In this document: piece after piece, positions 23,948 to 36,442 of the stretch
How the letters are laid out: each line of letters opens with the position of its first letter
Numbering within the stretch: position 1 is the first letter of the stretch
From: Engraulis encrasicolus
Taxonomy: Eukaryota > Chordata > Actinopteri > Clupeiformes > Engraulidae
DNA: 64,000 nt
Assembly (NCBI RefSeq): GCF_034702125.1
Contig: NC_085865.1
Coordinates: 26,383,960 to 26,447,959, forward strand
Direction: 5' to 3'
Notes under the pieces: generated by a model
The model's database searches: none
The model's input: only the letters and a program-made list of their open reading frames with translations
What the model was told of the DNA's origin: nothing
Translations under genes and position numbers: made by a program

Positions 23948-26849
23948 AGACTGGGACCATAACTGTAGGAACAGACAGCGGGCGTTGAAAGCGGTGGAAG
24001 TACAGTAATTGACCCTGTGTGAAAGAGTAAGCAAGGGGCAGAAAACTGGCGCAAAGCTGCAGTGTCGAGGGCGTCAAAGGCGCCAAGAGAGAAGTTGAAA
24101 CACAGGCTTCGGTTTGCCGCTCTCCCTGATTAAACGTTAAAGGTCAAACCTTTCGCCACGTTCATCGCCCCTGATGTGTGAAGTCAATACAGGATTCATG
24201 GTATGTTCCTATAGTTAGAGTTGATATGAAAAACGAAAGCAATCATTTCCACGACGCAACTCATTTTACATTTGTTTCTATTGAGCTGAACAAACAGTGA
24301 GGCTGCCAAACTGGGTTATTGCATCAATGGAGATATGAGACTTGTGTACAGTTATTGAACACTGAGGTAGTTGGAAAGTCATTTTAATGAAAGGGACATC
24401 TTTGCTTTAATTAACTGACTCTAAGGTGCTAATAAAAGATTCAAACCAACATATTGGACCAGAAAATATGAGGCTGTAAATAGTTTCCTTTGTCTGTTGT
24501 TTTCCCACATCAGAGGTGGCACAGAGATATTGAGCTGTATCCCATATTCCCTATCCAATGTAGTAGGTACATAATCTATAGGAAAGTTCAAAGTAAACTC
24601 AAAGCTGTTTTATTTGTGTAATGTTTCTCTATTCTCATGTTACCATGGAGACACCATGTTAGACTATGGGCATATTATGACTTCATGGGGCCCTGGGCCA
24701 GAATGTGGTTAACTTGGGAACTGTCACCATGTTAACTTACTGTTCCAAGTCTAGTTCTCAAGCCTTCTAAAGTTGATAAACCTTAACGTTAGAAAGTGCC
24801 TTGCCAGGCTAGTATTTCTACAAACAAAAAACTGCCTTTTGACCATAAAGACAGCATGTTGATAGGCATTCAATCTGTCACATAGGCAACAACGGACAAT
24901 GAAATGGCCTCTGGAAGATGTATCCTTGTTCCCAGAACCTTGTGCATGGTGCAATTAGCTTGGTAACTGTCATCATATTGATTTACTGTCTGATGTCCAC
25001 CTTGAGCCTATGGGCCTCCCCTGTGAAGTGAAGATTGCTGCACAGCAAACTGATTGCGTGAACTCTCACCAAACTAGGGGTGGACAGAGCAACAAAAAAA
25101 GGCTGGGGCATTTTTGCACAATGCCCTCTAAATTGTTGGCCGGTCTCTAAGAAAATAGCCAAACCCCTAACATCATCGGCTCCTGAGGACCGTCGGCCTT
25201 CCAGGAAATAGCATGTTTACCAGATTATCAGTCCATTCCTACACCAAACTCGTGCTGAAAGAGATACACAATTAATCCAATTTTTCCCTTACCAGAGGAC
25301 ACTGTGACAGATATTCACTGCAGAAGGGTCTTTCAAAAATACAACTCCACTGCCTGTTCTGTCTCTTTCCCTCGCGATCTCCACTGTGTGTATGTGTGTG
25401 TGTGCTTGTGTGCATGCCTGCCTGTCTAATGGACATTTCACTGGCAGTGACTCAGGAACATCGCTCGAATGACAACAATTAAGTATGCCCACCCATAGGC
25501 TACACGGAACAAGATGTCCCCTGAAAAAAACAAAAAAAATAATCATCTAATGTAACTTTGAGAAGGAGAGACGGGAGGGTTGTTCATCAACTTTCCTTGT
25601 TTATTTGGGCCCCTTAATGGAAGATGGTTCATTGGTATTCTGCGAAGTCTGTGGAGTGCATTGTAAATGGGCCTGTACTCAATTTGATTTGGGGGAAACT
25701 TCAACCCACTGATGCCATCAAAACGTCCATCTTGGCAGTCAGATCTGCTCGTATAACGTGGGCAGACATCTCAGAGGGGGAGGCGCGGGGGCGTAGTTGG
25801 GGATGACGGGTGGGGTGGTGGATGACAGCTGCATCATGGGGGCGGGGGGGGGATGCTTTCATGTCGCCTGGCTTCCTTGGGGCAGTTTGATTTTGTGCAG
25901 GTCATATTGAGAAAGCAGGATGGACCCTGACAGTTACAGTTGCCCCTCTTTTTTATCTTCAGGCAGGCCAGTAATGGGAGCAGAGGCTCACCAATAACCT
26001 CACTGAACAAAATCTTACCCAGCGTAGCGCCTCAACAAGAACCTCTGCTCTGCCCGAAATGTGTTTCCTGCTGTTGCAATAACAGTAGATATAAAAAATA
26101 TTCTTCCCTCAAGACTAAGTATATGATATGAATGAATTTTCTACTGTACACAAATGCATTTGATATCAAACTCTATTTTTATGGCAAGCAGTATGACCTG
26201 AAAATGGACTAGGTCCAAAACGTCTGTAGCTCCGGTTTTCTTTTATCTATTTCTGGTACTTTTTGGCTACAATATATAGTTTTCGACCCAAGCCTTGTAT
26301 GCGTCTTTCTTTTTTTTGTGTGGTTATTTTTAGTATTGCTACTTTTTGTGAGCAGACGCATCAAGCAATTCACGACCCAAAGTCAAGGCGCATACACTGT
26401 AGGCCCTACATACATTTACTGTACGTTTGTTATCAAGGTAGCTATTCTTCTGTCCTTATATCAATCTGTCCAGTCTGTCTTGCAGCATAGATACAGACAC
26501 TATATATATATTTTTTTCTCAACAGGATTCACATCAATCCTCTCGATCCTCTCCAACATACAGTACGTATATCTTCAGTTTCCCCAAGAGGAAAACTTTA
26601 TTTGATCTTTATTTGATCCTCACAGCTCGTTAAGTACACAGAGGTGGATTATCAGACAGCAAAGATCACACGGTTAAGACCTTGATGCTGGTGCCTTGCA
26701 GGTGCCTCCACCTTTCCATGTGTGTTTAAAAAAAAAGACGTGACACAAATTAATGGAGGGAATAGCATGGGCTATTTCCAGGTTGATACAGATGTGCAGT
26801 AACACATGCGTATGGATCTGATGGGAACAGGGGTATTTATATATGGGAA
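23948..26849. other. Long stretch without a supported gene
   Basis: Short ORFs only, none with a recognisable motif. A GTGTGTGTG patch is near 25386-25403. A hAT-like word CTAGGGGTGGACAG is at about 25074. Confidence 0.45.
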
Positions 26850-26857
26850 CATGAGAG

Positions 26858-27117
26858 CATGGCTGGATTGGCCCTAAGGCACACAGGGCATTTGCCCGGT
26901 GGACTGTTGATGTTTTTGGCCTGTTGCTCTCCTTAATGTAGTGGTATCAGTCCTCATGCTGCCACAGCTGACCTCTCTGGTCACTTTTAAGTATTCTTTT
27001 TGGCTGTTGTCTTCGAAGTATCTTATAATAGAGGACTACAAATGTTATGGGCTTCATTGTCTCCCTCAATGCTTGGCGGACTGGCCCGGCCTGACTCTTT
27101 GTCCCAGTCCAGCCCTG
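26858..27117. mobile_element. hAT MITE, 260 bp, perfect 8-bp TSD
   Basis: Ends CATGGCTGGATTGGCCC and, inverted, CAGGGCTGGACTGGGAC. CATGAGAG at 26850-26857 and 27118-27125. Confidence 0.9.
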
Positions 27118-27146
27118 CATGAGAGCTGTGTCGTGCTTATACTGTA

Positions 27147-27390
27147 GGCAATGGCCGACGTTCTATTTCCAGTCGCAAATATCAAACAGTGTTTGATTTC
27201 TACGACTTGCGATCAGCGACTCTTTGAGCTGCTAAAGTTCTATCTTAGAAGAAGGAAGGTTCTATCTTTTAGGAGGAAATCTTCCCCGACAATCGCTTGC
27301 GATGGTCCTGGGGGGTAACGTTCCAGCGATTGTCGTAAGGGGGGTTTTCAGCCGAGAATTGGGCCGATAGTCGCGTAGTTTGAGCCAGGC
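27147..27390. mobile_element. Right-end fragment of the GCCAGGCTCAAACTAC element
   Basis: Matches 17953-18090 (GACGTTCTATTTCCAGT, CAAATATCAAACAGTGTTTG) and ends GAGCCAGGC|TTAA. It keeps about 85 bp (around 27232-27330) absent from the other copy. Left end missing. Confidence 0.8.
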
Positions 27391-27394
27391 TTAA

Positions 27395-28556
27395 CGGAAC
27401 TTGTTTGACATCATAGCGGAAAAGGAGAGTTCCATCAAATGCACTCCATGGCGGTGGTGAATGGTTTTCTAATACTATTGCTAACGTTTCTTTGGAAGCC
27501 CTTATTACTAGATAACTCAGACCGTGATAACTCAGCAGAAAAAAAAAGTAATGGACCTGCCACTCTTAAATTTGTGACTTTGTTTACGTACTGTAGTTCA
27601 AAAAGTATTTTTTTGTTGAAAGTTGCACTTACGGTTAGTCTTTCAAAACTAAAAAAATGTCTAGCAAAGCTCTCCGAAAACTCCAAAAGAGCAATGCTGA
27701 AAACAGCAGAATACTTCACTTCCTATCATTAGACATTTCACAGTGATGTGCAAGGACTCAGAAGATGCCTGTCTCGTCCTTCAGGGAATAATTACAGAGA
27801 GGATGGTATGCAGCGTGTCATCCTACAGATGCTTGCTGAAAAAATGCATGGAGATGCTCTTTAGCGCAGGGCAGACTGCAACTCATCAATCAAAAAGGTA
27901 GTTTGCCAGCATGCATGAGACTTGATGTCAACCACAGTCAGAAAAAAAGTTCTTGCACAGTCAGATACACTCTTTATTTAACACTCTTCTGAGAAATATA
28001 TGGGTGGAATGTAACAGCCATGTTTGAGTGTTGAATCAACACTCATAGGGTTGAATTTAAGGCTTTATGGTGTTAATTCCCCACTTAAAGAGTTGAATGT
28101 AACAATGTAACAAAGTATTCGTATGGGATCATATTGGTGCACACTGTATTTTTTCTGTGTGTCTCAGGAGTAGCCTATTGCTTTTTTCCCTTTGTAAATG
28201 GTTAATCTCCGTAGTGGCTCAATTATACAAATTTAAGTAGAACCAATGGTGGAAATGGTGGCTCTGTCTCACAAATAACTCAAACAGGAAAGGTACATTG
28301 CACAGTACAGATAAAAATTGTGGTTTCCAGAAAAGTATCCCTCCTATATAAATGAAAAAAAAAATCCCCATTACCCATCTCAGAATGGCAGGGTAATTGT
28401 GACCCCCTGGTCGACCTCTGTGGCCTCACTGGAATCTATTTGTTATTGCAGGTGTAGCATCCAATCTATGCTGAGGCCTGAACAGATGACATAGTGCCAA
28501 GCTGCGGTGCAAATGTCTGGGAGGGTTAAACACATGAACAAGTGGACAGTTTAATG
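27395..28556. other. No gene; a fragment rich in TTAACAC words at 27975-28105
   Basis: GTGTTGAATCAACAC and GGTGTTAATTCCCC resemble subterminal repeats of the CACAG-type transposon family, but no termini can be defined. Confidence 0.4.
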
Positions 28557-28681
28557 GCCAGTAAAAAAAATGCAGTGTTAATTCACACTCACAGTTGACA
28601 GTTGCTTTAACATCTTCTAGAGTGCATCTGGTCCCAGAGTACTCTCTACGTGTTGAATTAACACTGCATTTTCATACTGTG
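28557..28681. mobile_element. CACAG-type MITE (125 bp)
   Basis: CAGTAAAAAAAATGCAGTG at left, the inverse of ATTTTCATACTGTG at right. GTGTTAATTC and inverse words just inside. Internal GGTCCCAGAGTACTC is shared, inverted, with 43185-43296. Confidence 0.75.
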
Positions 28682-28814
28682 TAGGCAGTGATTGGGTGGA
28701 TGTATAAGCTGCTGGGGTCTCAGTGGACCATTGGTCAATGAGTGGGCGTCAGGTTGTCTGGCTGACACATTCTCAATTGGAATGGCATGGTGGTAATGAG
28801 CACCTTATCCCATG

Positions 28815-28842
28815 TGTCTGTCTGTCTGTCTGTCTGTCTGTC
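28815..28842. repeat. (TCTG)n microsatellite
   Basis: Seven TCTG units. Confidence 0.95.
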
Positions 28843-29479
28843 TAGTATCTATCTTCTGACGGTCTTTCTAACTGTCCCCATCCGTCTGTATGTAGTATAA
28901 CAGTCTGTTTGCCTGCATGCTTGTCATTTGTCTGTCTGTCCCTGTCCCTCTCTCCCCTTCTGAATGCCGCATGTAGTCACTAACTGTACATTTTGACGTA
29001 TAGTCTGCTGTCTCGCTGCCAGCAGCGTGGAACTGCCACAGCATTAGGCTGTAGGCTGCCACAGCCACAGGCTCCATGACTGATGCAGATCCATTCAGAG
29101 ATGCGCATCCCTCAGCCCCGCAGTACATCATGCTTGCCTGGGGCCAAGATGGGGAGTCCCATTTGTGGCGATGGGGTGAAACTACAGCTACCAGATGCAT
29201 TAGGCAGTGGTCTGAAGGGAAGGGAAGAATTCACAATCTCAGAATGACTCTTACAGCAGACTTGTTTTTAGTCTCTTGTTTTTAGTTTTTAGGCAAAGTT
29301 GTTGTCGAAATTGTCAAAATCACGACACAATATTACTCATTGGAAAATGCAAGCGTATAAAACTGTATTTTTACGTAAGTAAAAATGGACAACAAGGAGA
29401 TTTATCCTGTGCTGCTTTCTCATTGTAGTTTGTCAGCATGAGTTCATTGATTTTGTACAATGTTGAGTCTATCATCACA

Positions 29480-29515
<36 letters not shown>

Positions 29516-30015
29516 AGTTTTTCAAAGATGTATCCCTCTGGTGAACTTCCAAGACCTTAAAGACCTTAGATAGATTAATCATCTGAGCTTGCCTTTTGAC
29601 GCCCCCAAAAAGCATTATCAGCGATGGCTTTATTCCCCACAAAATATCATATCTCGTTTTTGCATGAGCTTAGCAGTTTGTTCCACCATTTACATCCCCA
29701 ACCAAACTAACTGTCTTTGATTTTCTTTCATTACTCAATGCTGCGTGGGCCTGTACAGTATCTCGCTCCCTTCAGAAGCATGATAGTGATATCAGTTCAT
29801 GAAAGATGGAGTGCTATCAAGAAGACGAGCTTAATAAAATGTTGGTCTGTTATCTATTGCTGGCTATATTGCATCCTCGCACAGCAAGCTACACTTAGCT
29901 GTATTCTTCAAACATGCCCCAGGGAGATATCTATGAACATGAACATGGTTATACTGCATACACAAAATCCCACATACCACACACGCAGTACATGCAGAAC
30001 ATTGTTTGGGCACAC
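28843..30015. other. No gene; (CA)n microsatellite at 29475-29515
   Basis: The CA run is interrupted by GCGCGC. Nothing else supportable. Confidence 0.5.
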
Positions 30016-30034
30016 ACATACATGGCGCTATCTT

Positions 30035-30380
30035 TTTTTTTTTTTTTGATTTTTTTTTTCTAAACCCAAACCACCATCCCCCCTTATGGGGGACCTAATT
30101 TTTTGTCTTTCATTCTTTTTTTTTCTTTTTTCTTTTAAATATATTTGCATTTACCTTTCTTTTTAATAAAACAATACAATAAACAAAACATAGGTTTAAC
30201 AACAAAGAAGGACAATAGTAAAAGGAAAAAAAATAAGAAAGAAACAAACTATTCAAATCTGAAGTCCCCCAAAAATGTCAGACTGTATATTTAGTGCCCA
30301 CCCCCCACCCTCCCCAGGGGATGAAGTTACAGTTTACATTTTATCCTGATGCAATGAGAAATATTACATTAAATAACAAA
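30035..30380 (-). mobile_element. Retroposed insertion in minus orientation with 19-bp target duplication
   Basis: ACATACATGGCGCTATCTT occurs at 30016-30034 and again at 30381-30399. The insert starts with a T-rich run (poly(A) tail on the minus strand), then A/T-rich sequence with a CCCCTTATGGGGG word. A long TSD plus tail indicates LINE-type target-primed reverse transcription. The source is probably a LINE 3' end, family not identified. Confidence 0.85.
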
Positions 30381-30535
30381 ACATACATGGCGCTATCTTG
30401 AGGAGATATGCTAATGAAATGTTTGGTAGACATGCTATCAAGCAGTCCATATGCCAGAACACACACAGTAGGCACACACAACACATTGGTGCAATGCATA
30501 ATGAGTGCGGAAACACCTATATTGAGGTACATGTA

Positions 30536-31838
30536 CAGTATGTCACAGAAGTGAGTACACCCCTCACATTTTTTGCGGATTTGTAAGTAGGTGTATATCT
30601 TTTCATAGGACATCATTAAAGAGTAATTAGTGTCCTGTTAACACATTCAATACCAGCCGTTTTTTGGAATTTTAGATGTAGACTCCCAGCCAATTTCATC
30701 ATTTTTTGAACAGCCACCGAATATTTTGTCTTCAAACCACAGACACATGTCAGGGCAGCCCAAAACTCAGTTGTCTGTATATTTTTACGGTTTGTTTCTA
30801 GCTTATTCCATTCCGAAGTTATTCCACTTTAAGCGAGCACTGGTTTAGGTAGAAATAGCGTTTTTCACCATTCGAACTGAGATAAAGCCTTTTTTGTCAC
30901 GGGTGCGCTCTTTGACTCTCCGAGTTTAAATTGCGGGTCTAAATGCATTTTCACGCCCGAAGAATAACTCCAGCTTCCAAGTAAACTATTTCGATGCAAA
31001 AATCACCTGGTCAGGCTATTGTTCAGAACCACATCATCTGAAATGCCAGCTAGCTAATGTCACTTGACTGGCAGTTTTTGTTCTGTAGATATAAGTAGAC
31101 GTGCCATAGTACTCACACAAAATTAGGTTACTTCCTGCTGTGTTGCATGCTGTTTTTCATTACAACCTTCCATTTTACACTTATCTTGATGACAGCAAAA
31201 CTCCTTATCCTTCCATCATATGTTTAGGAACAGGATAGCTAGCAACAAGGCACTGACAGGACATGTTTTGATGCTCTAGGAAGTAAATGGAGACGTGACG
31301 TGACATGATCAGAAAGTGGTTTGATTTGCTATAATAACACTCAAATACTGTGTGTAATAAAATGCACAGATGATGAAATATCCAGATCCTGACTTTGTAG
31401 GAGTTTTGACTTTGTAGCTGTTTTCATGATCTATGTCAGTTCTGTTCATCACATTATTACGAAAATCACACAGAATGTGCATTAGAATGTGTAGATTCAG
31501 AATCAAATTAAAAGAACGTAAAAATGTAATTTTACGGTTTGGGAGTGAATGTGTTAACAACATATATTACCGCTTAAATTTGTTGTTCACTCACAAAAAA
31601 ATCAAAATACACCCATTAAAAACAGTTTCTCAGACATTGTACAGGATTTTAACTTTTGTTAAACGTTGTCAAAGGTTAATGGCTGTAATTAGATTTTTTG
31701 CAAGGGAACAACAAATTTAAGCGGTTATATATGTTCTTAACAGGACACTAATCATTGTGTCAAAGTGAAATTTCTTTAATGTTGTCCTATGGAAATCTGC
31801 AAAAATGTGAGGAGTGTACTCACTTCTGTGACATACTG
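30536..31838. mobile_element. Tc1/mariner-like palindromic MITE, split by a TTAA element
   Basis: TA|CAGTATGTCACAGAAGTGAG at left, inverse at right followed by TA. The arms also share TTAGTGTCCTGTTAACA and ACCGCTTAAATTTGTTGTTC inversely. Without the 30642-31553 insertion it would be about 387 bp. Confidence 0.88.
30642..31553. mobile_element. 0.9-kb TTAA-flanked element nested in the Tc1-like MITE
   Basis: TTAA|CACATTCAATACC...GGGAGTGAATGTG|TTAA (TTAA at 30638-30641 and 31554-31557). piggyBac-like non-autonomous element. No coding frame. Confidence 0.88.
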
Positions 31839-33430
31839 TATTCCTACAGAGGCAATAGCGTGCTGATTTGGCTATGGTATGGCTTAACACAGGGTTGGCC
31901 ACTGCATAGGAACAGATTGGGAGGAAATGAAAGACATGTGTTTCCAAATGAAAGGCTCCTTGATGCATATTCATAAGCTTCAAATGGCTGAACCAGTCAC
32001 AGTGTAATGTAGATTCACAAACGACTCTGCTGCAAATGTGTGGATTATGATGTCTTTTATGAATAAAGAAATGTGCTCATTTTTGAAATTAGGTTTACTT
32101 TAAAATTTAAATCGCTTTTGTATGTCAAAGCGATAAGATGGATGCAGAAGATAAGAGAAGATGCGGTGTCAGGATGTAAAGACAACAGAGGTATAATGTA
32201 GCAGGGAGTCTCCCTGAGAGTAGCAGGGAGTCTTCTTGTATTCAATAAAATGATTCCTGCAAGTGGAATGAATTACAGGGAATTATGGTGTCCCTATGCC
32301 GTAGCCTACATAATGAATGTCCCGCATGGTGGATTTTAAGGAGCCTTGGTCATTTCATGGGATTCTGTGAGATCATTTTGACCTTCATCTACCCCCTTAC
32401 CTTATTGTAACGCAGAGCCTCTGTTATAACCTTATTGTCACCAAAATGGTAATGACCAAGTCTTAATCAGTAACCTAAGACTCCTTGCATTGTCATTGTT
32501 GTTATGATGTAGCTGAGTGTTTTCAGCATAGAATGAATAGGCCTGTTGACGTGCCCATCTGCAGTAAGCGGCTATGGCATCGTTGTCTGTGTTCCTCCCC
32601 TTATTAGAAGGAGGACCATTCGCCCCAACCCCAGACCAGAGAAACCTACGTAAGACCAGTCTTAACCATTGGCCAGTTTTAACTTTCTGAAACCGGCCTC
32701 AGACTTACTTACATGACCATGCTAATGCTGCTTCTAGTGGTAGTCATTGTAAAGTCTGCTTCAATATTTGTTAGAGAGAACTTAACATATGACAGAACAC
32801 AACGGATGGAAAGCTATTGAGACAGCCATCTCTAAGGGGTTTAAACACTTCAAAACTTTTTAAGAGACTAAAAGGGGTGTTAGAAGATGGAATGTTTCTG
32901 AGACTTGTTAGAGTACCCTTGGGTAACCAAGACAAAATGCAGAATGTGTTATTGGTGCAATTTAAGAGAGAGCAAATAAGCTAAATATCCTCAGAGGGTC
33001 CTTTTCACACTTAAAAATCTGCACAAAAAATAACCAAAGTCCACACATTTACAGGCCAGTCGAGTCAGTGAAACTCAAAGACATCAGATTGCAATTCAAA
33101 TGATTTCTTTTCTCGCAGCCCCAACTCTCAACCCGCTCAAATAAGTTAAGTGTTTGTCTGTGCTCTGCTCTGCTGTGATGTTCTGTATTTAATATTCACC
33201 CAATGTTCTAGGGAGGTTTGGAGTGTCTGAAGTCATTGCAACCTCTCCTCCGCTCTCTTCTTCACAAGCACAAGGGGATGAGAGTTGAAGACTATTGGGC
33301 TAATCTATAAATGGCAGCAAGGGTAATCTTCCCATGACTTGGAGGAAAGGGATTTTCGAATCCCATGTTGACTGATTGAAGCATGGTCTCGGAAGACCCA
33401 AAAGGCACAGGAGACGTGCATCAGCTTTTG
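31839..33430. other. No supported gene
   Basis: Mixed-composition DNA. Short ORFs only, no domain, RNA or repeat structure recognised. Confidence 0.5.
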
Positions 33431-33585
33431 CAGGCCCACTGACAGAGATGGAAAATGGGTCAGTTGCCTCGGGCCCAGGGACAGGGAGGGGGTCCAGAAG
33501 TTGGTCTTCATTCATTGTATGCATTGAGAGGGGGCCCTTTCAGAGGATTTTTGTCCCTGTCCCGATCAATGGTGTCAGCGGCCCT
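33431..33585 (-). mobile_element. hAT MITE of the CAGGGCCGCTGACAG family, reverse
   Basis: The inverted right end reads CAGGGCCGCTGACACC. AAGGGCCCCCT and GGGCCC(G/A)GG-type words as in 47892-48048. TSD not conserved. Confidence 0.65.
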
Positions 33586-33593
33586 GGCTACTG

Positions 33594-34359
33594 TATGTGG
33601 TATGTGTATGTGGGCTGGATTAACTGGAGGAGGTTGACACAATGTTCTTAACACCATGGGTACATTTTTGGTCATTTAAGGACTACAAAAGATAATTGAT
33701 ACACCCTCCTCCTTTAAGAAAAAAAATCTGCCAAGATACTGTCCAAATTTTTGTCAGATTCAAAGATACAATTAAAGCCACTTTAATACAATACAATACT
33801 GTAATAATATTGTCTCCCATAGAATTTCACCTGTTGTTCCATTAAGATGGAAAAAAAGAAGTTTGAAAGAACACCATTATGCCAAGAGCAACAAAACACA
33901 TACTGTACAGTATTACGTACAATAACACAACTAAGTTGACTGAGCTAAATTTAATTCATTGAATGCACACATTGTGCTCTAAAATTAGCCGAACTTTGGC
34001 TGATCTCAATGTTTTACGGCATAATTGCTGAAAGCTTTCTTTAAAAGATTTATTTCGGAGTCATGCATAGAGACACCCAAGGCAACTAGCTTGACGTCCA
34101 ACAGAAACATTCCGATCGATTGGCTTTTGCATGCTTGACATGACAGGAAGGACCAACAAAGCAACGGAGCAGCTCTCCAGCGCACAGGGGGAGAACTCGC
34201 CCGCTCTCTCTGTTCAAGAATCAATCCGCCTCTTCATAGGTTCACAAGGTCACTAAGAATTTGAACTCCAATCTCGAGTAGGCTACACATTTGAATATAA
34301 TTATAATATAATAATATAACAAGAAGGCCAGACTGCAGCAAAACAAAATGTTTCTAGTT
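33594..34359. other. No gene seen
   Basis: AT-rich sequence with short homopolymers. Confidence 0.5.
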
Positions 34360-34361
34360 TA

Positions 34362-34628
34362 CACAGTAACAAATTGGGTGTCAATATGTCAGAGTTAACT
34401 TTTATGACTCCAGATAGAGTCTTTACAACACTGTGCAGAGTTTAATTACTCAGACAGTAGAGGCAAACATCAGTGTAAAATTCTACAGCTCTTAATACAC
34501 AACACTGAGTAGAATTAACTTAGAAGGTTACACTGACCAAAGTGTGAAATTATTACTATGTTAAACAATGTTTGAGTTAATTTCAAGTTATAATCAAATA
34601 GTTATATAAAACTGGTAATTTTACTGTG
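34362..34628. mobile_element. CACAG-type MITE, 267 bp, TA duplication
   Basis: TA|CACAGTAACAAATT...AATTTTACTGTG|TA, with TTAACTTTTA/AACACTG/GTGTAAAATT words inside. The end type and the TA flank match the 8.85-kb transposon, so it is a candidate non-autonomous relative. Confidence 0.8.
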
Positions 34629-35044
34629 TACTTTTCATCCTGATTTCTGTGACATTTAAATAATTCTGTGACATTTAAATAATTCTGCTTCAAGGGTGTT
34701 GACAATGATCAACAGCTGGGATAAAATAATTCCGTAAAACAAACCAACACAATCAATCAAACATCACAATCGAAAGCACCACCCACACATACTGTATGCC
34801 TATACGGTACGTACACCACAAATTGGAAAGTGAGCAACAGTAATCCCGACCCATAACATTGAGCTGCCCTTGGAGATGATGTGGAGGTAGTGCCAACGCC
34901 TTAACAACGTTGTAAAAAAGTCCCAATAAATCATTACAGTCGGCTGTCCCTGCACAGGAGAGCCTGTAATTAAATAATGTCAGCTTAAGCCCTGTTTCAG
35001 GCCTTCCAGTCACACCGGCGATGTATAGCTAGCTTGGAAGTCGA

Positions 35045-35167
35045 CAGGGGAGACAAAGAGGTCAGGGAGAGAGGAAAGCCCAGAATTGGGTTCCTTATAG
35101 GCCTACATTGAGGGGGCCTTTTCAGATGACTTTGTCCTGGGCCCGGCCAAAACTGTCAGCGGCCCTG
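35045..35167 (-). mobile_element. hAT MITE of the CAGGGCCGCTGACAG family, reverse and shortened
   Basis: The inverted right end CAGGGCCGCTGACAGTT, then GGACAAAGTCATCTGAAA and GGCCCCCTC, match the other copies. TSD not visible. Confidence 0.65.
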
Positions 35168-35738
35168 CTTACAGCGATGCTGCCACACAGATAAGGGATA
35201 ATTGAAGTCACAGAGAGTCTTGTTTGTTAGCTGTGGATCTCAGTGCTGAGAGAGAAGGTAATGAGCCTGTTGATGACCGTTTGAAGCACAGTCTCAGCTT
35301 TGTGCCTGAGTGTGTGTGAGTGCCTGTGTGTGTGCGTGCGTGGGCGCGCGCGTGTGTGTGTGCATGCGTGCGCATACGGTATGTGTGTGAAGGTGGGAAA
35401 GTGGGAATTTGTCTCAGAGAGTATTGATTGTGTAGCTATATGTGATCAGACCAGGCTTCATTTTTGCCTCACATCCAAGTGTGTAGCTTTTTGACTGATT
35501 CCATAACTTTGAAAGAGCTGGACAATTCGATCACCAAACACATTGAACACAGTGACACGCACAAAGGAAAGCAGGCATTGGTATTTTGCCCACACAAGTG
35601 TTGAAGCAATTTGTGTGAAATCTATCCAGCAACTGTCTGTCTTCACACATTCCCACTCTTTTTTTTTTTTTTAAGTTTTCCACCGTAACGTAACAGTCTG
35701 CAGAATACTGATATGGTACAACCCAACTAGGCCTACCT

Positions 35739-35740
<2 letters not shown>
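35168..35740. other. No gene; TGTG/TGCG-rich patch at 35309-35390
   Basis: Simple-sequence patch followed by unique sequence. No exon supported. Confidence 0.5.
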
Positions 35741-35777
<37 letters not shown>

Positions 35778-35820
35778 TGTGTGTGTGTGTGTGTGTGGTG
35801 TGTGTGTTTTAAACACCACG

Positions 35821-35855
<35 letters not shown>

Positions 35856-35856
35856 T

Positions 35857-35891
<35 letters not shown>

Positions 35892-35900
35892 GTGTCTGTG
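35741..35900. repeat. Compound microsatellite (GA)n(GT)n...(CT)n(TG)n(TATG)n
   Basis: GA and CT blocks flank GTGTGT...AAACACCACG and form an imperfect inverted arrangement. Confidence 0.95.
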
Positions 35901-36047
35901 CGTGTGTCTAAGGTTTTTTTTTCTCTTTCTATTCCTTGACTCTATCCAGTGGTTGTGCCACTGGCAATACAGTGTGAGGTGTGCATTTAAGAATCAATGC
36001 TGAGTTGACACCAATTGTAAAAGGTCAATTTGCTGTAGATTAAAAAA

Positions 36048-36442
36048 GCGATCACACTCGGACCACAACTCAAACGCTTAACTGTAACCGTACGATCACA
36101 ACGCCGGCGTTGAAAAAGCTAAAACGCTGCTGACTCCCGCATGTCAAGCACAGGTCAGGGCTTTGAACGCGGCAAACGATTCAACCTGAAGCGTTCGACC
36201 AGGGATCTCGACCAACCGAAGCTCGTGTTCAGAAAAAAAATAACATTCCATTGGTTGACGCCTGCTGGCGCCGAGCTCATTACATATTTTTTGATGGAGT
36301 TCAAGTTTTATTTTAACGCTTTTGACACCCTCGGCTCTAGAAACGCTTTTGAAGCTTTTAACGCTTCTGCCGCTTGCTCTTCCATACAAAGTGAATTACT
36401 TCCGCCGCTTTCCACGTGTTCAACGCCGGCGGTGTGATAGCA
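36048..36442. mobile_element. Possible MITE with G(A/C)TATCACAC-type ends
   Basis: Left GCGATCACACTCGG, right inverted GTGCTATCACACCGCCGG. AACGC(T/C)-rich interior. Weak call. Confidence 0.4.

Noticed and set aside
25624..25806. 60-codon frame
   Set aside because: Isolated, without motif or splice context.
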